A stretch of 64,000 nt of DNA from Flavobacterium piscis (GTDB taxonomy: Bacteria; Bacteroidota; Bacteroidia; Flavobacteriales; Flavobacteriaceae), in assembly GCF_001686925.1 (NCBI RefSeq), contig NZ_LVEN01000010.1, positions 186,001 through 250,000 of the forward strand. Reading direction: 5' to 3'. Of the stretch, positions 33,800 through 43,180 are shown piece by piece. The position numbers and the translations under genes are program-made. Within the stretch, counting starts at the first letter, position 1. Every line of letters begins with the position of its first letter. Under the pieces are notes generated by a model. That model did not search any database. It was not told the DNA's origin and worked only from the letters and a program-made list of their open reading frames with translations.

Positions 33800-34552
33800 T
33801 TATCCTCTCTTAACAATTGTCGACGACGCTTGCGCGGTACTCATCACCACCAAATCAGCAATATTTACATGATACGGTCTTGACACTACAAAGTGAATAA
33901 TATCAGCAATATCTTCAGCCTGCAACGGATCGAAACCTTTATAGACATTCGATGCTCTTTCGACATCACCTTTAAAACGAACTTCACTAAACTCTGTTGC
34001 GACCATTCCGGGGTGAATTGCTCCTACTCTAATACTAAACGGATTCAAATCAATTCGCATTCCGGCTGTAATTGCGTCAACGGCATGTTTTGTTCCGCAA
34101 TATACATTGCCGTTTGGATACACTTCTTTGGCAGCTGTTGAACCAATATTGATAATATGTCCGGAATTTTTGGCTGTCATTTTTGGAATTACTGCCTTCG
34201 AAACATACAAAAGTCCTTTAACATTAATATCAATCATCGCATCCCAATCGTCTAAATCTCCGGTTTGAATAGGGTCTAAACCATGTGCATTTCCGGCATT
34301 ATTGATCAAGACATCGATATCTGAGAATACTTCCGGCAAAGAATTAATACTTTCCAGAACATCCTTTTTATCTCTGACATCAAATGACAAAGAATGTACT
34401 TCGGTAAAAGCCGAAAGTTCTTTTTCAAGTTCGGCCAAACGGTCTTTACGTCTTCCGCAAAGCACCACTTTATAGTTATTTTTTGCCATGATTTGAGCGG
34501 TTGCTTTACCAATTCCGCTTGTGGCTCCAGTAATTAAAACTGTTTTTTTCAT
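33800..34552 (-). CDS. short-chain dehydrogenase/reductase
   Basis: A 250-residue NAD(P)-dependent oxidoreductase. TGATSGIGKATA (7-18) is the nucleotide-binding loop, and the CGRRKDRLAEL stretch after strand 2 suggests NADP preference. NNAG is present, and the catalytic YCGTK (Tyr about 152, Lys about 156) is preceded by the Ser in NIGSTAAKEVYPN. It resembles YdfG-like 3-hydroxy acid/serine dehydrogenases. The substrate is not readable from sequence. It is on the same strand as the GNAT and aldo/keto reductase genes. Confidence 0.88.
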   Translation of the reverse strand: MKKTVLITGATSGIGKATAQIMAKNNYKVVLCGRRKDRLAELEKELSAFTEVHSLSFDVRDKKDVLESINSLPEVFSDIDVLINNAGNAHGLDPIQTGDLDDWDAMIDINVKGLLYVSKAVIPKMTAKNSGHIINIGSTAAKEVYPNGNVYCGTKHAVDAITAGMRIDLNPFSIRVGAIHPGMVATEFSEVRFKGDVERASNVYKGFDPLQAEDIADIIHFVVSRPYHVNIADLVVMSTAQASSTIVKRG

Positions 34553-34575
34553 TCTACTATTTTTATTTTAAAAGT

Positions 34576-34644
34576 TTTTTGCCACAGATTAAATGGATTA
34601 AAATGATTTATAATCTGTGAGAATCTTTTAATCTGTGGCAAAAA
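34576..34644 (-). terminator. hairpin between the GNAT and SDR genes
   Basis: Perfect 18-base arms are at 34576-34593 and 34627-34644, containing TTTGCCACAGATTAAA. The T-rich ends allow termination on either strand. It is 4 bases from the GNAT stop. Confidence 0.7.
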
Positions 34645-34648
34645 TTTT

Positions 34649-35155
34649 TCAATCTTTCCTGATCCAATTGTCTAAATTCAATTTCATATTTAGAGCGGTC
34701 CAGGTTTCATCATCCATTTCCCTAACAAACTTTTTATCAGGATTAATGACAAAACCAATCTTTTCATAGCATTTGATTGCTCCAGTATTAAAATCAAAAA
34801 CATTTAGCTCAACATTTCTTTGCTTACTATTTTCGAGAATAAATTCCAGAAGCAAAGTCACTATTTGTTTTCCAATTCCTTTTCCTCTAATGTTTTCATC
34901 CATAATCAAAATTCTTCCCAGATTTGCAAAATTGTCTTTAAAACAAATTTCACAATGCCCGATAGTCGAATCATCAAAAATAGTTACAATTCTAAAAGCA
35001 ATCCTGTTTTTATTCGAAAGTGATTTTTCTATCTGTTTTTCGGTTAAAGGAAAAGTAAATTCCGGTCCTGCAAATTGCATCAACTCGCGAGCATCTTTTA
35101 TACTATCAATCAATTGCGTATAAAACCCTGCATCGAATTTTTCTAATCGTATCAT
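34649..35155 (-). CDS. GNAT family N-acetyltransferase
   Basis: A 168-residue acetyltransferase. The acetyl-CoA motif A is LGRILIMDENIRGKGIGKQIVTLLLEF (R/Q-x-x-G-x-G/A), followed by NVELNVFDFNTGAIKCYEKIGF, the usual motif B with the 'A-I-x-x-Y-E-K-x-G-F' ending. There is no signal peptide. The substrate is unknown. It is a different sequence from the truncated GNAT at the window start. The next gene upstream (the aldo/keto reductase) ends 15 bases before its start, so the two may form an operon. Confidence 0.88.
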   Translation of the reverse strand: MIRLEKFDAGFYTQLIDSIKDARELMQFAGPEFTFPLTEKQIEKSLSNKNRIAFRIVTIFDDSTIGHCEICFKDNFANLGRILIMDENIRGKGIGKQIVTLLLEFILENSKQRNVELNVFDFNTGAIKCYEKIGFVINPDKKFVREMDDETWTALNMKLNLDNWIRKD

Positions 35156-35170
35156 TATATGATCAAAGGT

Positions 35171-36043
35171 TTAAGCAACTTCTTCACCTCTGCTTTCTGT
35201 CCAGATGGCAAACCAGTCTTCTTTGTCCATTTCTAATTCAACGGCTTTCATCAGCGATTGAATTCTGGCAATATTTACTGTTCCTGCAATCGGAATAACT
35301 GCTGACGGATGTTTTAAAATCCAGGCAAGCAAAAGTGTATCTGATCCAAAACCGTATTTTTTAACCAAATCAGCAAGCAGTTTTTTCAAACGACGTGTTT
35401 TTTTAGTATCTTCTCTAAAAACATTACCAAGCGGATTCCATGACAACGGACGAATTCCGTGGGTTTGCATGTAATCAAAGCTTCCGTCAACCATTGGTTC
35501 AAAATTCGTTGCCGAAAATTGTACCTGATTGTAGCTTACTTCTGTTTTCTGACGAATCAATTCGGTTTGAGAACTCGTGAAATTCGAAAGTCCGAAATCG
35601 ATAATTTTTCCTTCTGCTTTTAATTTTTCAACAGCTTCTGCAATTTCATCAGCTTGCATTAATGGACTTGGTCTGTGCAATAAAAAAACATCAACATAAT
35701 CTGTTTTTAGTTTTTTTAATGATTCTTCAACTGACCAAACAATATAATCCCTGGAGTAATCGTAATGTTTGATTTTGTTTGGGCGGCTTTCGGCTATCAT
35801 CTGAATTCCGCATTTGGTAATTAATTGTAATTTCTCTCTTGAGATTTTGCTGTTGTGAAATGCCTTTCCAAAATCAGCTTCTGTGGTATACGATCCGTAA
35901 ATATCTGCGTGATCAAAAGTTGTAATTTTGTTTTCGATACAAAGTTGTATCAGGTTTTCCATTTCTTTAGTTGTAAGGTTTTTATCCCAAACTCCCCAAT
36001 TCATAGTGCCCGAAATTATGGGCGATAATGCTGTTTTACTCAT
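35171..36043 (-). CDS. aldo/keto reductase
   Basis: A 290-residue NADPH-dependent reductase with a TIM barrel. The catalytic tetrad is visible: Asp44 and Tyr49 in FDHADIYGSY, Lys77 in LITKCG and a His in VDVFLLHRP (about 122). The C-terminal part has IPIAGTVNIARIQSL, the cofactor-binding loop. It resembles the YdhF-type oxidoreductases of E. coli. The substrate is unknown. It lies just upstream of, and on the same strand as, the GNAT gene. Confidence 0.9.
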   Translation of the reverse strand: MSKTALSPIISGTMNWGVWDKNLTTKEMENLIQLCIENKITTFDHADIYGSYTTEADFGKAFHNSKISREKLQLITKCGIQMIAESRPNKIKHYDYSRDYIVWSVEESLKKLKTDYVDVFLLHRPSPLMQADEIAEAVEKLKAEGKIIDFGLSNFTSSQTELIRQKTEVSYNQVQFSATNFEPMVDGSFDYMQTHGIRPLSWNPLGNVFREDTKKTRRLKKLLADLVKKYGFGSDTLLLAWILKHPSAVIPIAGTVNIARIQSLMKAVELEMDKEDWFAIWTESRGEEVA

Positions 36044-36255
36044 GGTTTCATTGCGTTATTTTTGGTAATAAATATGCTTTTCTGAAGCATAATCACCAAA
36101 GTTCTTAAAAATATAAAAATAGATTCACAATTAGTCCTTAAAATTAGGTCATTGGTCGAAGTTTTAACCATTCTTTAACATCTTACTTCTCAAAAAATAT
36201 TCAATTTGCACTCTCAAAAGCTACGCATAGAAATCAAGGTTTTAAAAATATTTAT

Positions 36256-37260
36256 ATGGAAGAAAATACAACGACTTTAGACATTAGAGCGATAAATGAA
36301 AAAATTGAAAGAGAAAGTGCTTTTATAGACCTTCTTACAATGGAAATGAACAAAGTTATTGTGGGCCAGAAACATATGGTCGAGCGTTTACTAATTGGAC
36401 TTTTGGGACAAGGGCATATTTTGCTTGAAGGTGTTCCCGGATTAGCAAAAACTTTAGCCATAAATACTTTGTCTCAAGCAGTACAAGGTTCGTTCAGTCG
36501 TATTCAGTTTACACCTGACTTATTACCTGCCGATGTCGTTGGAACGATGATTTACAACATAAAAGCAAACGAGTTTTCTATCAAAAAAGGGCCAATCTTC
36601 GCAAATTTCGTCCTTGCCGATGAGATTAACCGTGCTCCGGCAAAGGTTCAATCGGCACTTTTGGAGGCGATGCAGGAAAAACAAGTAACTATTGGCGACA
36701 CGACTTTCAAACTAGATCGTCCGTTTTTAGTACTGGCAACTCAAAACCCGGTTGAGCAAGAAGGAACATACCAGCTTCCGGAAGCGCAAGTCGATCGTTT
36801 TATGCTAAAAACGGTAATTGACTATCCAAAAATTGATGAAGAGCGTTTTGTAATTCGTCAAAACTTAAAAGGAACTTACGAAAAAGTAAATGCTGTAGTT
36901 TCTGTAGAACAAATTTTACGTGCACAAGAAGCGGTTCGTGAAGTTTACATGGATGAAAAAATCGAAAAATATATTTTAGATATCATATTTGCTACTCGTT
37001 ATCCAGAGAAGTACAAATTGGCCGACCTAAAACCTCTTATTAGTTTTGGAGCATCACCACGTGGAAGTATCAATTTAGCTGTTGCAGCAAAATGTTACGC
37101 TTTCATCAAACGTCGTGGTTATGTAATTCCAGAAGATGTTCGTGCAGTTGTACATGATGTTTTACGTCACAGAGTTGGGATAACATATGAGGCTGAAGCC
37201 GAAAACATTACTTCTGTAGACATTATCAACAAAATCGTAAACGAGATTGAAGTACCTTAA
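36256..37260 (+). CDS. MoxR-family AAA+ ATPase, first gene of the Bat operon
   Basis: A 334-residue AAA+ chaperone-like ATPase with Walker A GVPGLAKT (59-66), Walker B VLADEINRAP and the sensor region ATQNPVEQEGTYQLPEAQVDRF typical of MoxR. MoxR proteins act with von Willebrand A (VWA) proteins to assemble or activate metal-dependent complexes. Here it opens an eight-gene cluster with DUF58, BatD-like, BatA, BatB, BatC, BatD and BatE genes. A weak -7-like TCAATTTG is at 36201-36208; the leader is 48 bases. Confidence 0.93.
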   Translation: MEENTTTLDIRAINEKIERESAFIDLLTMEMNKVIVGQKHMVERLLIGLLGQGHILLEGVPGLAKTLAINTLSQAVQGSFSRIQFTPDLLPADVVGTMIYNIKANEFSIKKGPIFANFVLADEINRAPAKVQSALLEAMQEKQVTIGDTTFKLDRPFLVLATQNPVEQEGTYQLPEAQVDRFMLKTVIDYPKIDEERFVIRQNLKGTYEKVNAVVSVEQILRAQEAVREVYMDEKIEKYILDIIFATRYPEKYKLADLKPLISFGASPRGSINLAVAAKCYAFIKRRGYVIPEDVRAVVHDVLRHRVGITYEAEAENITSVDIINKIVNEIEVP

Positions 37261-37265
37261 AAATA

Positions 37266-37333
37266 GTTTTCAGTTTTCAGTCACAGTGAACATATTACAA
37301 GTAACTGCGACTGAAAACTGCGACTGAAAACTA
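37266..37333. repeat. hairpin-forming repeat between moxR and the DUF58 gene
   Basis: AGTTTTCAGTTTTCAGTC near 37266-37283 can pair with GACTGAAAACTG-type sequence at 37303-37333. The 31 bases at 37303-37333 recur exactly at 41064-41094, between batA and batB. Confidence 0.75.
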
Positions 37334-37338
37334 AAGAA

Positions 37339-38202
37339 ATGGATACAAAAGAGCTTTTAAAAAAAGTACGGAAAATAGAAATCAAAACCAAAAGACTGAG
37401 CAATCACATCTTTTCGGGAGAATATCACTCTTCATTTAAAGGACGAGGGATGACTTTTAGTGAAGTACGTCAATACCAATATGGCGATGACATTCGTAAC
37501 ATCGATTGGAATGTAACTGCACGCTATAACGAAGCCCACGTAAAAGTTTTTGAAGAAGAACGCGAATTGACCATGGTTTTAATGGTTGACATCTCAGGTT
37601 CAGAGGGTTTTGGTTCTAAAAGTCAATTTAAAAAAGACATCGTCACCGAAATTGCGGCAACGATGGCTTTTTCGGCTACACAAAATAATGACAAAATTGG
37701 TTTAATATTATTTTCTGATAATGTAGAATTGTATATTCCGCCAAAAAAAGGTCGTTCCCACGTTTTGAGAATCATTCGTGAACTGATCGAATTTGAACCA
37801 AAAAGCCAGAAAACAGATGTTGGAGCTGCTTTAAAATTTTTATCAGGAACCCAGAAAAAGAAAGCGATTGTCTTCGTGATTTCTGATTTTATGTCTGAAA
37901 ATTATGAGCAGACTTTGAAGATTGCGTCTAAAAAACACGACATTACCGGTGTTAGGGTTTACGATATTCGTGAAGAAAAAATTCCAAATTTAGGAATGGT
38001 ATCTATGCTCGACGCTGAAACGGGAAAAATTCAATTGGTAAATACAGGTTCAAAAACCGTGCGAATGAATTACGAAAAACACTATCAGGAAAGAGTTAAT
38101 TATTTCAAAGATATTTTTAGTAAATCCGGAGCTGGAGTTGTAAACACAAGAGTTGATGAAAACTATGTGACTAAATTACTGGGGTATTTCAAGTCAAGAT
38201 AA
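37339..38202 (+). CDS. DUF58-domain protein of the Bat operon
   Basis: The 287-residue product has the DUF58 hallmark: FSGEYHSSFKGRGMTFSEVRQYQYGDDIRNIDWN (residues about 26-59). It then has a VWA-like domain with VDISGSEGFGSKSQ, a degenerate metal-ion adhesion site (DISGS kept), and a closing FKDIFSKSGAGVVN. DUF58 proteins nearly always accompany MoxR ATPases. No signal peptide or membrane span is visible, so it probably acts at the cytoplasmic face. Confidence 0.9.
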   Translation: MDTKELLKKVRKIEIKTKRLSNHIFSGEYHSSFKGRGMTFSEVRQYQYGDDIRNIDWNVTARYNEAHVKVFEEERELTMVLMVDISGSEGFGSKSQFKKDIVTEIAATMAFSATQNNDKIGLILFSDNVELYIPPKKGRSHVLRIIRELIEFEPKSQKTDVGAALKFLSGTQKKKAIVFVISDFMSENYEQTLKIASKKHDITGVRVYDIREEKIPNLGMVSMLDAETGKIQLVNTGSKTVRMNYEKHYQERVNYFKDIFSKSGAGVVNTRVDENYVTKLLGYFKSR

Positions 38203-38222
38203 ATATAATTTTACATTGCAGT

Positions 38223-38238
38223 CCCGATAGCTATCGGG
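38223..38238. repeat. perfect 16-base palindrome in the Bat operon
   Basis: CCCGATAGCTATCGGG reads the same on both strands. A slightly changed relative occurs near 32428-32446. It sits in a 187-base gap that otherwise contains AT-rich and degenerate text (tgccatccgcgtcatccgtg) and no gene. Confidence 0.7.
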
Positions 38239-38389
38239 ATAGATTTTAGATTTTTTCTAAAGATTTATAAATTATTGATTTCTGCTTAACATTATATAAA
38301 TAAAAATCCGCTTAAATCTGTGCCATCCGCGTCATCCGTGTGCCATATTTAAACATTCGTTTTAGACTAAAATCTGAAAACAAAATCAA

Positions 38390-40024
38390 ATGAAATTAAA
38401 GTTTTACATATTTTTATTTTTACTTTCCTCATCTATTTTTGCCCAGCAAAAACAAGTAGAGACGAGCATTGATACAACAAAAAATAAAATTGGGGCGGAG
38501 TTTAAGCTAACACTTAAAACGGTTGTGAGCTCAAAGTCGAAAGTTGTTTTTCCGAAATTAAAAAACATTGGTCCTCTTGAAGTAATTCAGTCGTATCCAA
38601 TTGACACGGTGAAGAAAAATGACACTTACGAATTAATCAAAAAATATGGTTTAACGCAATTTGATTCCGGGAAATATACTATTCCGAGTATTAAAATTTT
38701 AATTGATAAAAAACCTTTCTTAACAGATTCTATCCGTGTTGAAGTTGCCAGTGTAAAAGTGGATACTTTACAGCAAAAAATGTACGATATCAAAGACATT
38801 ACTGCTGTTGATAACGGAATTGGTGATTGGTGGAAATATGTTTTAGGTTTAATAATCATTCTTGGAATTGGAGCTTTCGTTTATTGGTTTGTTAAGAAAC
38901 GCCAACAAAAGAAAATTGAAGAAGAGGTTTATAAAACTCCTATCGAAAAAGCCACAAGTTTACTAAACAACCTGGAACAAAAAGAGCTTGTTCAAAAAGG
39001 AGAAATCAAAGAATATTATAGCGAATTAACAGATATTGCCCGTAATTATATCGAAGAAGCGATTCATATTCCGGCAATGGAAAGTACTACTTCTGAATTG
39101 ATTCAGGCGATCAGAACGGCATCAACCAAAAAGAAGATGACCTTAACTCCTGAAACTGTTGAGAATCTGGAACGTGTTTTACGCCAGGCCGATTTAGTAA
39201 AATTTGCTAAATCGAAACCGCTTGATTTTGAAATTACCGATGACAGAAATAAAATTCAGAAAGTAATTTTAACGCTGGATAATGCAATTCCAACAGAAGT
39301 TCCTGCCGAAGAAGAAGATCAATTACTGAATGAAGCGCAAAGACAAAAACAAATTAAACAGCAGTTATTAAAAAAACGCAACAAACGTATTGCTATTGCA
39401 GTAGGAACTGTTTTGTTTTTATTAATTGCGACTACGGCATTTTTTATTGTGACCAAAGGTTTCAAATTTGTAAAAGATAATTTGATTGGGCATCCAACCA
39501 AAGAGTTATTAGAAGGTCAATGGGTAAAAAGTGAATACGGAAATCCTGGTGTTTTAATTGAAACTCCAAAGGTTTTAAAACGTATGGATACTCAAAAAGT
39601 ACTTCCGAAAGAAACTATGGCGTTGATTAAGGAAATGCAACTGTTTTCATACGGAAGCATGATCGACAACTTTTATATTACCGTTTCGACAAGTAAATTC
39701 AAAAATCCTGTAGAACTTGATTTAGCAAAAACTTTAGAAGGTACTTTAAAAATAATTGAAGCACAGGGCGGACAAAATATTATTGTAAAACAAGAAGATT
39801 TTCAAACCAATGAAGGTGTTCAGGGATTAAAAGGATACGGAACAATGTCGATTTTAAATCCGGTTGATAAAACGAGCACAAAAGCCTATTACGAGATTTT
39901 ATTATTCAAACAAGATCAGGGATTACAACAAATTATGATTTTGCATGAAGAAGGTGACACATACGGAAACGATATTGCAACCCGAATTTTAAATTCTGTT
40001 GAACTTAGAAAAGCGAGTAACTAA
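38390..40024 (+). CDS. BatD-like membrane protein of the Bat operon
   Basis: This 544-residue protein has a signal peptide (MKLKFYIFLFLLSSSIFAQQ) and a BatD-like beta-sandwich (residues about 22-130, KTVVSSKSKVVFPKLKNIGP). It has a first membrane helix at about 145-168 and a cytoplasmic helical region with YSELTDIARNYIEEAIHIPAME. A second membrane helix lies at about 330-352, followed by a soluble C-terminal domain (EGQWVKSEYGNPGVLIETPKV). The middle resembles the cytoplasmic half of BatD or DUF4381 proteins. Its stop overlaps the batA start (TAATG). It is probably a periplasm-facing partner of the VWA proteins. Confidence 0.75.
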   Translation: MKLKFYIFLFLLSSSIFAQQKQVETSIDTTKNKIGAEFKLTLKTVVSSKSKVVFPKLKNIGPLEVIQSYPIDTVKKNDTYELIKKYGLTQFDSGKYTIPSIKILIDKKPFLTDSIRVEVASVKVDTLQQKMYDIKDITAVDNGIGDWWKYVLGLIIILGIGAFVYWFVKKRQQKKIEEEVYKTPIEKATSLLNNLEQKELVQKGEIKEYYSELTDIARNYIEEAIHIPAMESTTSELIQAIRTASTKKKMTLTPETVENLERVLRQADLVKFAKSKPLDFEITDDRNKIQKVILTLDNAIPTEVPAEEEDQLLNEAQRQKQIKQQLLKKRNKRIAIAVGTVLFLLIATTAFFIVTKGFKFVKDNLIGHPTKELLEGQWVKSEYGNPGVLIETPKVLKRMDTQKVLPKETMALIKEMQLFSYGSMIDNFYITVSTSKFKNPVELDLAKTLEGTLKIIEAQGGQNIIVKQEDFQTNEGVQGLKGYGTMSILNPVDKTSTKAYYEILLFKQDQGLQQIMILHEEGDTYGNDIATRILNSVELRKASN

Positions 40025-41025
40025 TGAATAAAATAACTTTTTTAAATCCGGAATTTTTTTGGTTGTTTCTACTAATCCCAATTGCAATAGCTTGGTTTTT
40101 CTGGAAACGCAACCAGCAATCGGCTACTTTAAAAATGAGTTCGACTCAGGGTTTTAAAAACAGCGAATCGTTGCTAACGAAATTAAAACCTGCTTTATAC
40201 GTTTTTAGAATTTTAGGACTAAGCTCCTTAATTATAGCTTTGGCCAGACCAAGAACGGTTGACATTAGCAGTCAGACTAAAACAACTAAAGGAATTGATA
40301 TTGTTTTGGCGATCGACGTTTCTGGAAGTATGCTGGCAAAGGATTTAAAGCCAAACCGTATGGAAGCTTTAAAAAGAGTAGCTGCAGATTTTGTTGGGGA
40401 AAGACCTAATGACAGAGTTGGACTGGTTTTATACGCTTCTGAAGCCTATACAAAAACACCTGTTACAAGTGATAAAGCTATTATTCTTGAAGCTATTAAA
40501 AGCATTAAATACGATACAGTTTTACAAGACGGAACCGGAATTGGTATGGGATTGGCAACTGCCGTAAACCGCCTGAAAGATAGTAAAGCAAAAAGCCGGG
40601 TTATTATTTTAATGACCGATGGGGTGAATAATGCCGGGTTTATTGAGCCTGAAACTGCATCAGACATAGCAAAACAATACGGCATAAAAGTATACACAAT
40701 TGGTATTGGTACTAACGGAATGGCCGAATCTCCTTATGCTTATGCACCAAACGGAGGTTTTTTATATAAAATGCAAAAAGTTGAAATCGACGAACAATTA
40801 ATGAAAAATATTGCCCGTAAAACCGATGGAACTTATTTTAGAGCAACAAGTAATGATCGATTAGCCGAAATATACAACGCGATTAATAAATTAGAAACCA
40901 CTGAAATCCAGGAATTAAAATTCTATGATTACGACGAAAAATACAGAGGATTTGTTTTATTGGCTGCCTTTTTATTATTGTTAGAAGTTGGTTTAAGAAA
41001 TACAGTTTACAGAAGCTTTATATAA
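40024..41025 (+). CDS. batA: BatA-type VWA-domain membrane protein
   Basis: This 333-residue protein has two N-terminal membrane helices (about 11-27 and 55-75), a VWA domain (90-300) and a C-terminal helix. The MIDAS metal site is intact: D98-V-S-G-S102, a conserved Thr and VIILMTDGVNN. Aerotolerance BatA proteins of Bacteroides and their relatives share this topology. It is translationally coupled to the preceding gene (stop and start share the A at 40024). It should form a complex with BatB. Confidence 0.9.
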   Translation: MNKITFLNPEFFWLFLLIPIAIAWFFWKRNQQSATLKMSSTQGFKNSESLLTKLKPALYVFRILGLSSLIIALARPRTVDISSQTKTTKGIDIVLAIDVSGSMLAKDLKPNRMEALKRVAADFVGERPNDRVGLVLYASEAYTKTPVTSDKAIILEAIKSIKYDTVLQDGTGIGMGLATAVNRLKDSKAKSRVIILMTDGVNNAGFIEPETASDIAKQYGIKVYTIGIGTNGMAESPYAYAPNGGFLYKMQKVEIDEQLMKNIARKTDGTYFRATSNDRLAEIYNAINKLETTEIQELKFYDYDEKYRGFVLLAAFLLLLEVGLRNTVYRSFI

Positions 41026-41063
41026 TATTTTAGTCGCAGTCACGGTTTACAGTTTACAGCTGA

Positions 41064-41094
41064 AACTGCGACTGAAAACTGCGACTGAAAACTA
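41064..41094. repeat. copy of the 31-base repeat between batA and batB
   Basis: Exact copy of 37303-37333, made of two tandem 13-base units with the core TGCGACTGAAAAC. It lies just before batB, in the same orientation as the first copy. Confidence 0.78.
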
Positions 41095-41103
41095 GAACTA
41101 AAA

Positions 41104-42138
41104 ATGGAATTAGACGAAAAAAAATATTTATATCTTTTATTATTACTCCCAATTGTGGTGTGTATTTTCCTTTTCAATATGTATTGGAAAAGAAAAAAAC
41201 AGCGCGAATTTGGTGATCTCGAAATGGTGAAAAGACTAAGCCCGGAAAGATCTGTTTTTAAACCTGTTTTAAAATTATCGGTAATACTTTTGGCACTTGC
41301 CTCTTTAATTATCGGTTTAGTGAATCCGAAGATTGGAACAAAAATGGAAACCGTAAAACGCGAAGGTATTGATATCGTTTTTGCTGTCGACGTTTCTAAA
41401 AGTATGCTTGCCGAAGATGTTGCACCAAGTCGTTTAGAAAAAAGTAAACAACTGGTTTCGCAAATCATCAATAATTTAGGAAGTGACAGAATTGGAATCG
41501 TAGCATACGCAGGAAGTGCTTTTCCGGTTTTGCCGATCACATCAGATTATAGTGTTGCCAAAATGTTCCTGCAAAGTATGACTCCTGATATGGTTTCATC
41601 ACAAGGAACTTCGCTTGATGAAGCCATTAGATTATCATCGACTTATTTCGATGAAAAAAGCAAAACCAGCAAATTATTGATTTTGATTTCTGATGGAGAA
41701 GACCATTCTGAAGGAGCTTCAGCAGCAGCGGAAGAGGCCAATAAAATGGGAATGAAAATCATTACGATTGGTGTTGGAACAGAAAAAGGAGGCACAATTC
41801 CATTAAAAGAAAATGGCGTAGTCAGAAACTATCAAAAAGATCAAAACGGACAAACTGTTATTACAAAACTAAATCAGGAAGGATTAAGAACCATTGCAAA
41901 AGCTACAAAAGGAGGTTATGTATATGGCGGAAGCACTAAGGAAGTTTTAGAATACATCAAAAATGCTTTAAACAACATACAAAAAACAGAATTCGAAGCG
42001 ACACAAATGGCCGATTTTCAATCGCAGTTTCAGTGGTTCATTGGCTTTGCCTTCTTATTATTGTTTGTGGATATTTTCCTTTTAGAAAGAAAAACAAATT
42101 GGATAAAAGAGTTGAATTTATTTAACGAAAAGAAATAA
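41104..42138 (+). CDS. batB: BatB-type VWA-domain membrane protein
   Basis: This 344-residue protein has the same topology as BatA: N-terminal helices at about 8-26 and 55-72, a VWA domain with MIDAS D96-V-S-K-S100 and ILISDGEDHSEGAS, and a C-terminal helix (FIGFAFLLLFVDIFLL). The Gly of DxSxS is Lys here, which is allowed. The last two residues are Lys. It is the second VWA protein of the operon. Confidence 0.9.
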   Translation: MELDEKKYLYLLLLLPIVVCIFLFNMYWKRKKQREFGDLEMVKRLSPERSVFKPVLKLSVILLALASLIIGLVNPKIGTKMETVKREGIDIVFAVDVSKSMLAEDVAPSRLEKSKQLVSQIINNLGSDRIGIVAYAGSAFPVLPITSDYSVAKMFLQSMTPDMVSSQGTSLDEAIRLSSTYFDEKSKTSKLLILISDGEDHSEGASAAAEEANKMGMKIITIGVGTEKGGTIPLKENGVVRNYQKDQNGQTVITKLNQEGLRTIAKATKGGYVYGGSTKEVLEYIKNALNNIQKTEFEATQMADFQSQFQWFIGFAFLLLFVDIFLLERKTNWIKELNLFNEKK

Positions 42139-42270
42139 TAAAGTTAGCAGCTAATTACCAGAATTTACACGAATCAAATTGTTTAGATTCTATTCGTAAT
42201 TTAAACACAAAGAATTAATTAGTGAGAATTGGTGTAATTCGTGGCAAACTAAAAAACATAAAACATTAGA

Positions 42271-43047
42271 ATGAAAAATTTACTTCTTTATATTTTACTA
42301 ACGTTCTCTTTGGCGGTTTCAGCTCAGGAGAAAGATAAGACATTGCCTGATGCCAATGAAGAATATAAGCAGAATAAATTTATTGACGCTGAAGCCAATT
42401 ACAGAATTTCAGAATCAAAATTTCCAAAACGTGCTACTGCTCCTTATAACTTAGGAAATACTATTTACAAACAAAATCAGGTTTCTGAAGCTAAATTCGC
42501 TTACGCGAAAGCCATAAAGAACGCCAAAACAAGACCTGAAAAACATAAAGCTTACCATAACTTAGGAAATGTTTTCATGAAAGAGAAAGATTATACGCAA
42601 GCCGTCGAAGCGTATAAAGAAGCTTTGCGTAACGATCCTACCGATGACGAAACACGTTATAATTATGCCTTAGCCAAACAAAAGCTTAAAGAAAATCCGC
42701 CTAAAAACGATAAAAACAAGGACAAGAATAAGGATAAGGACAAAGACAAGGATAAAAACAAAGATAAAGACAAGGACAAGGATAAAAATAAAGACAAGGA
42801 TAAGGACAAAGACAAGAAAGACGACAAAGGCGATAAAGACAAAGACAAAAAAGATGGTAAAGATGATCCTAAAAAAGACGACAAGTCTGACAATAAAGGA
42901 GAACCAAAACCACAGCCGGGCGGAATTTCTAAAGACCGTGTCCAGAATTTATTAGATGCCGTAAACAACGAAGAAAAGAAAATTCAGGATAAAGTAAACG
43001 CTCAAAAAGTAAAAGGCAATCCTAGAAAAACAGAAAAAGACTGGTAA
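42271..43047 (+). CDS. batC: BatC-type TPR protein with Lys/Asp repeat tail
   Basis: This 258-residue protein has a signal peptide (MKNLLLYILLTFSLAVSAQ). TPR repeats at about 28-135 include ATAPYNLGNTIYKQNQ and HKAYHNLGNVFMKEKD. After that come about 64 residues composed almost only of Lys, Asp and Asn (about 146-209), from tandem AAGGAC/AAAGAC-type hexamers. The tail ends with KDRVQNLLDAVNNEEKKIQ, the usual BatC end. It is periplasmic and probably binds the VWA proteins through its TPR. Confidence 0.88.
   Translation: MKNLLLYILLTFSLAVSAQEKDKTLPDANEEYKQNKFIDAEANYRISESKFPKRATAPYNLGNTIYKQNQVSEAKFAYAKAIKNAKTRPEKHKAYHNLGNVFMKEKDYTQAVEAYKEALRNDPTDDETRYNYALAKQKLKENPPKNDKNKDKNKDKDKDKDKNKDKDKDKDKNKDKDKDKDKKDDKGDKDKDKKDGKDDPKKDDKSDNKGEPKPQPGGISKDRVQNLLDAVNNEEKKIQDKVNAQKVKGNPRKTEKDW
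42706..42897 (+). repeat. hexanucleotide repeat tract coding (KD/KN)n in batC
   Basis: The coding strand is a near-perfect run of 6-base units (AAGGAC, AAAGAT, AATAAG variants). Because the unit is a multiple of three, gains or losses keep the frame and would simply change tail length. Confidence 0.8.
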
Positions 43048-43180
43048 ATGCTTTGTTTGTGGTTTTTGGTCTAAAGTTTTTGGTTTTTCTCTTCATTGAA
43101 ATATTAAAAAGACAAATTAAAACGTTAAACAGTTAACAACAAACTATAAACAACAAACAATAAACTGATTAAAACAATTA

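Noticed and set aside
42663..42968. A minus-strand frame of almost only Leu and Ser opposite batC.
   Set aside because: It is the antisense of the Lys/Asp repeat; no signal, start context or domain supports it.
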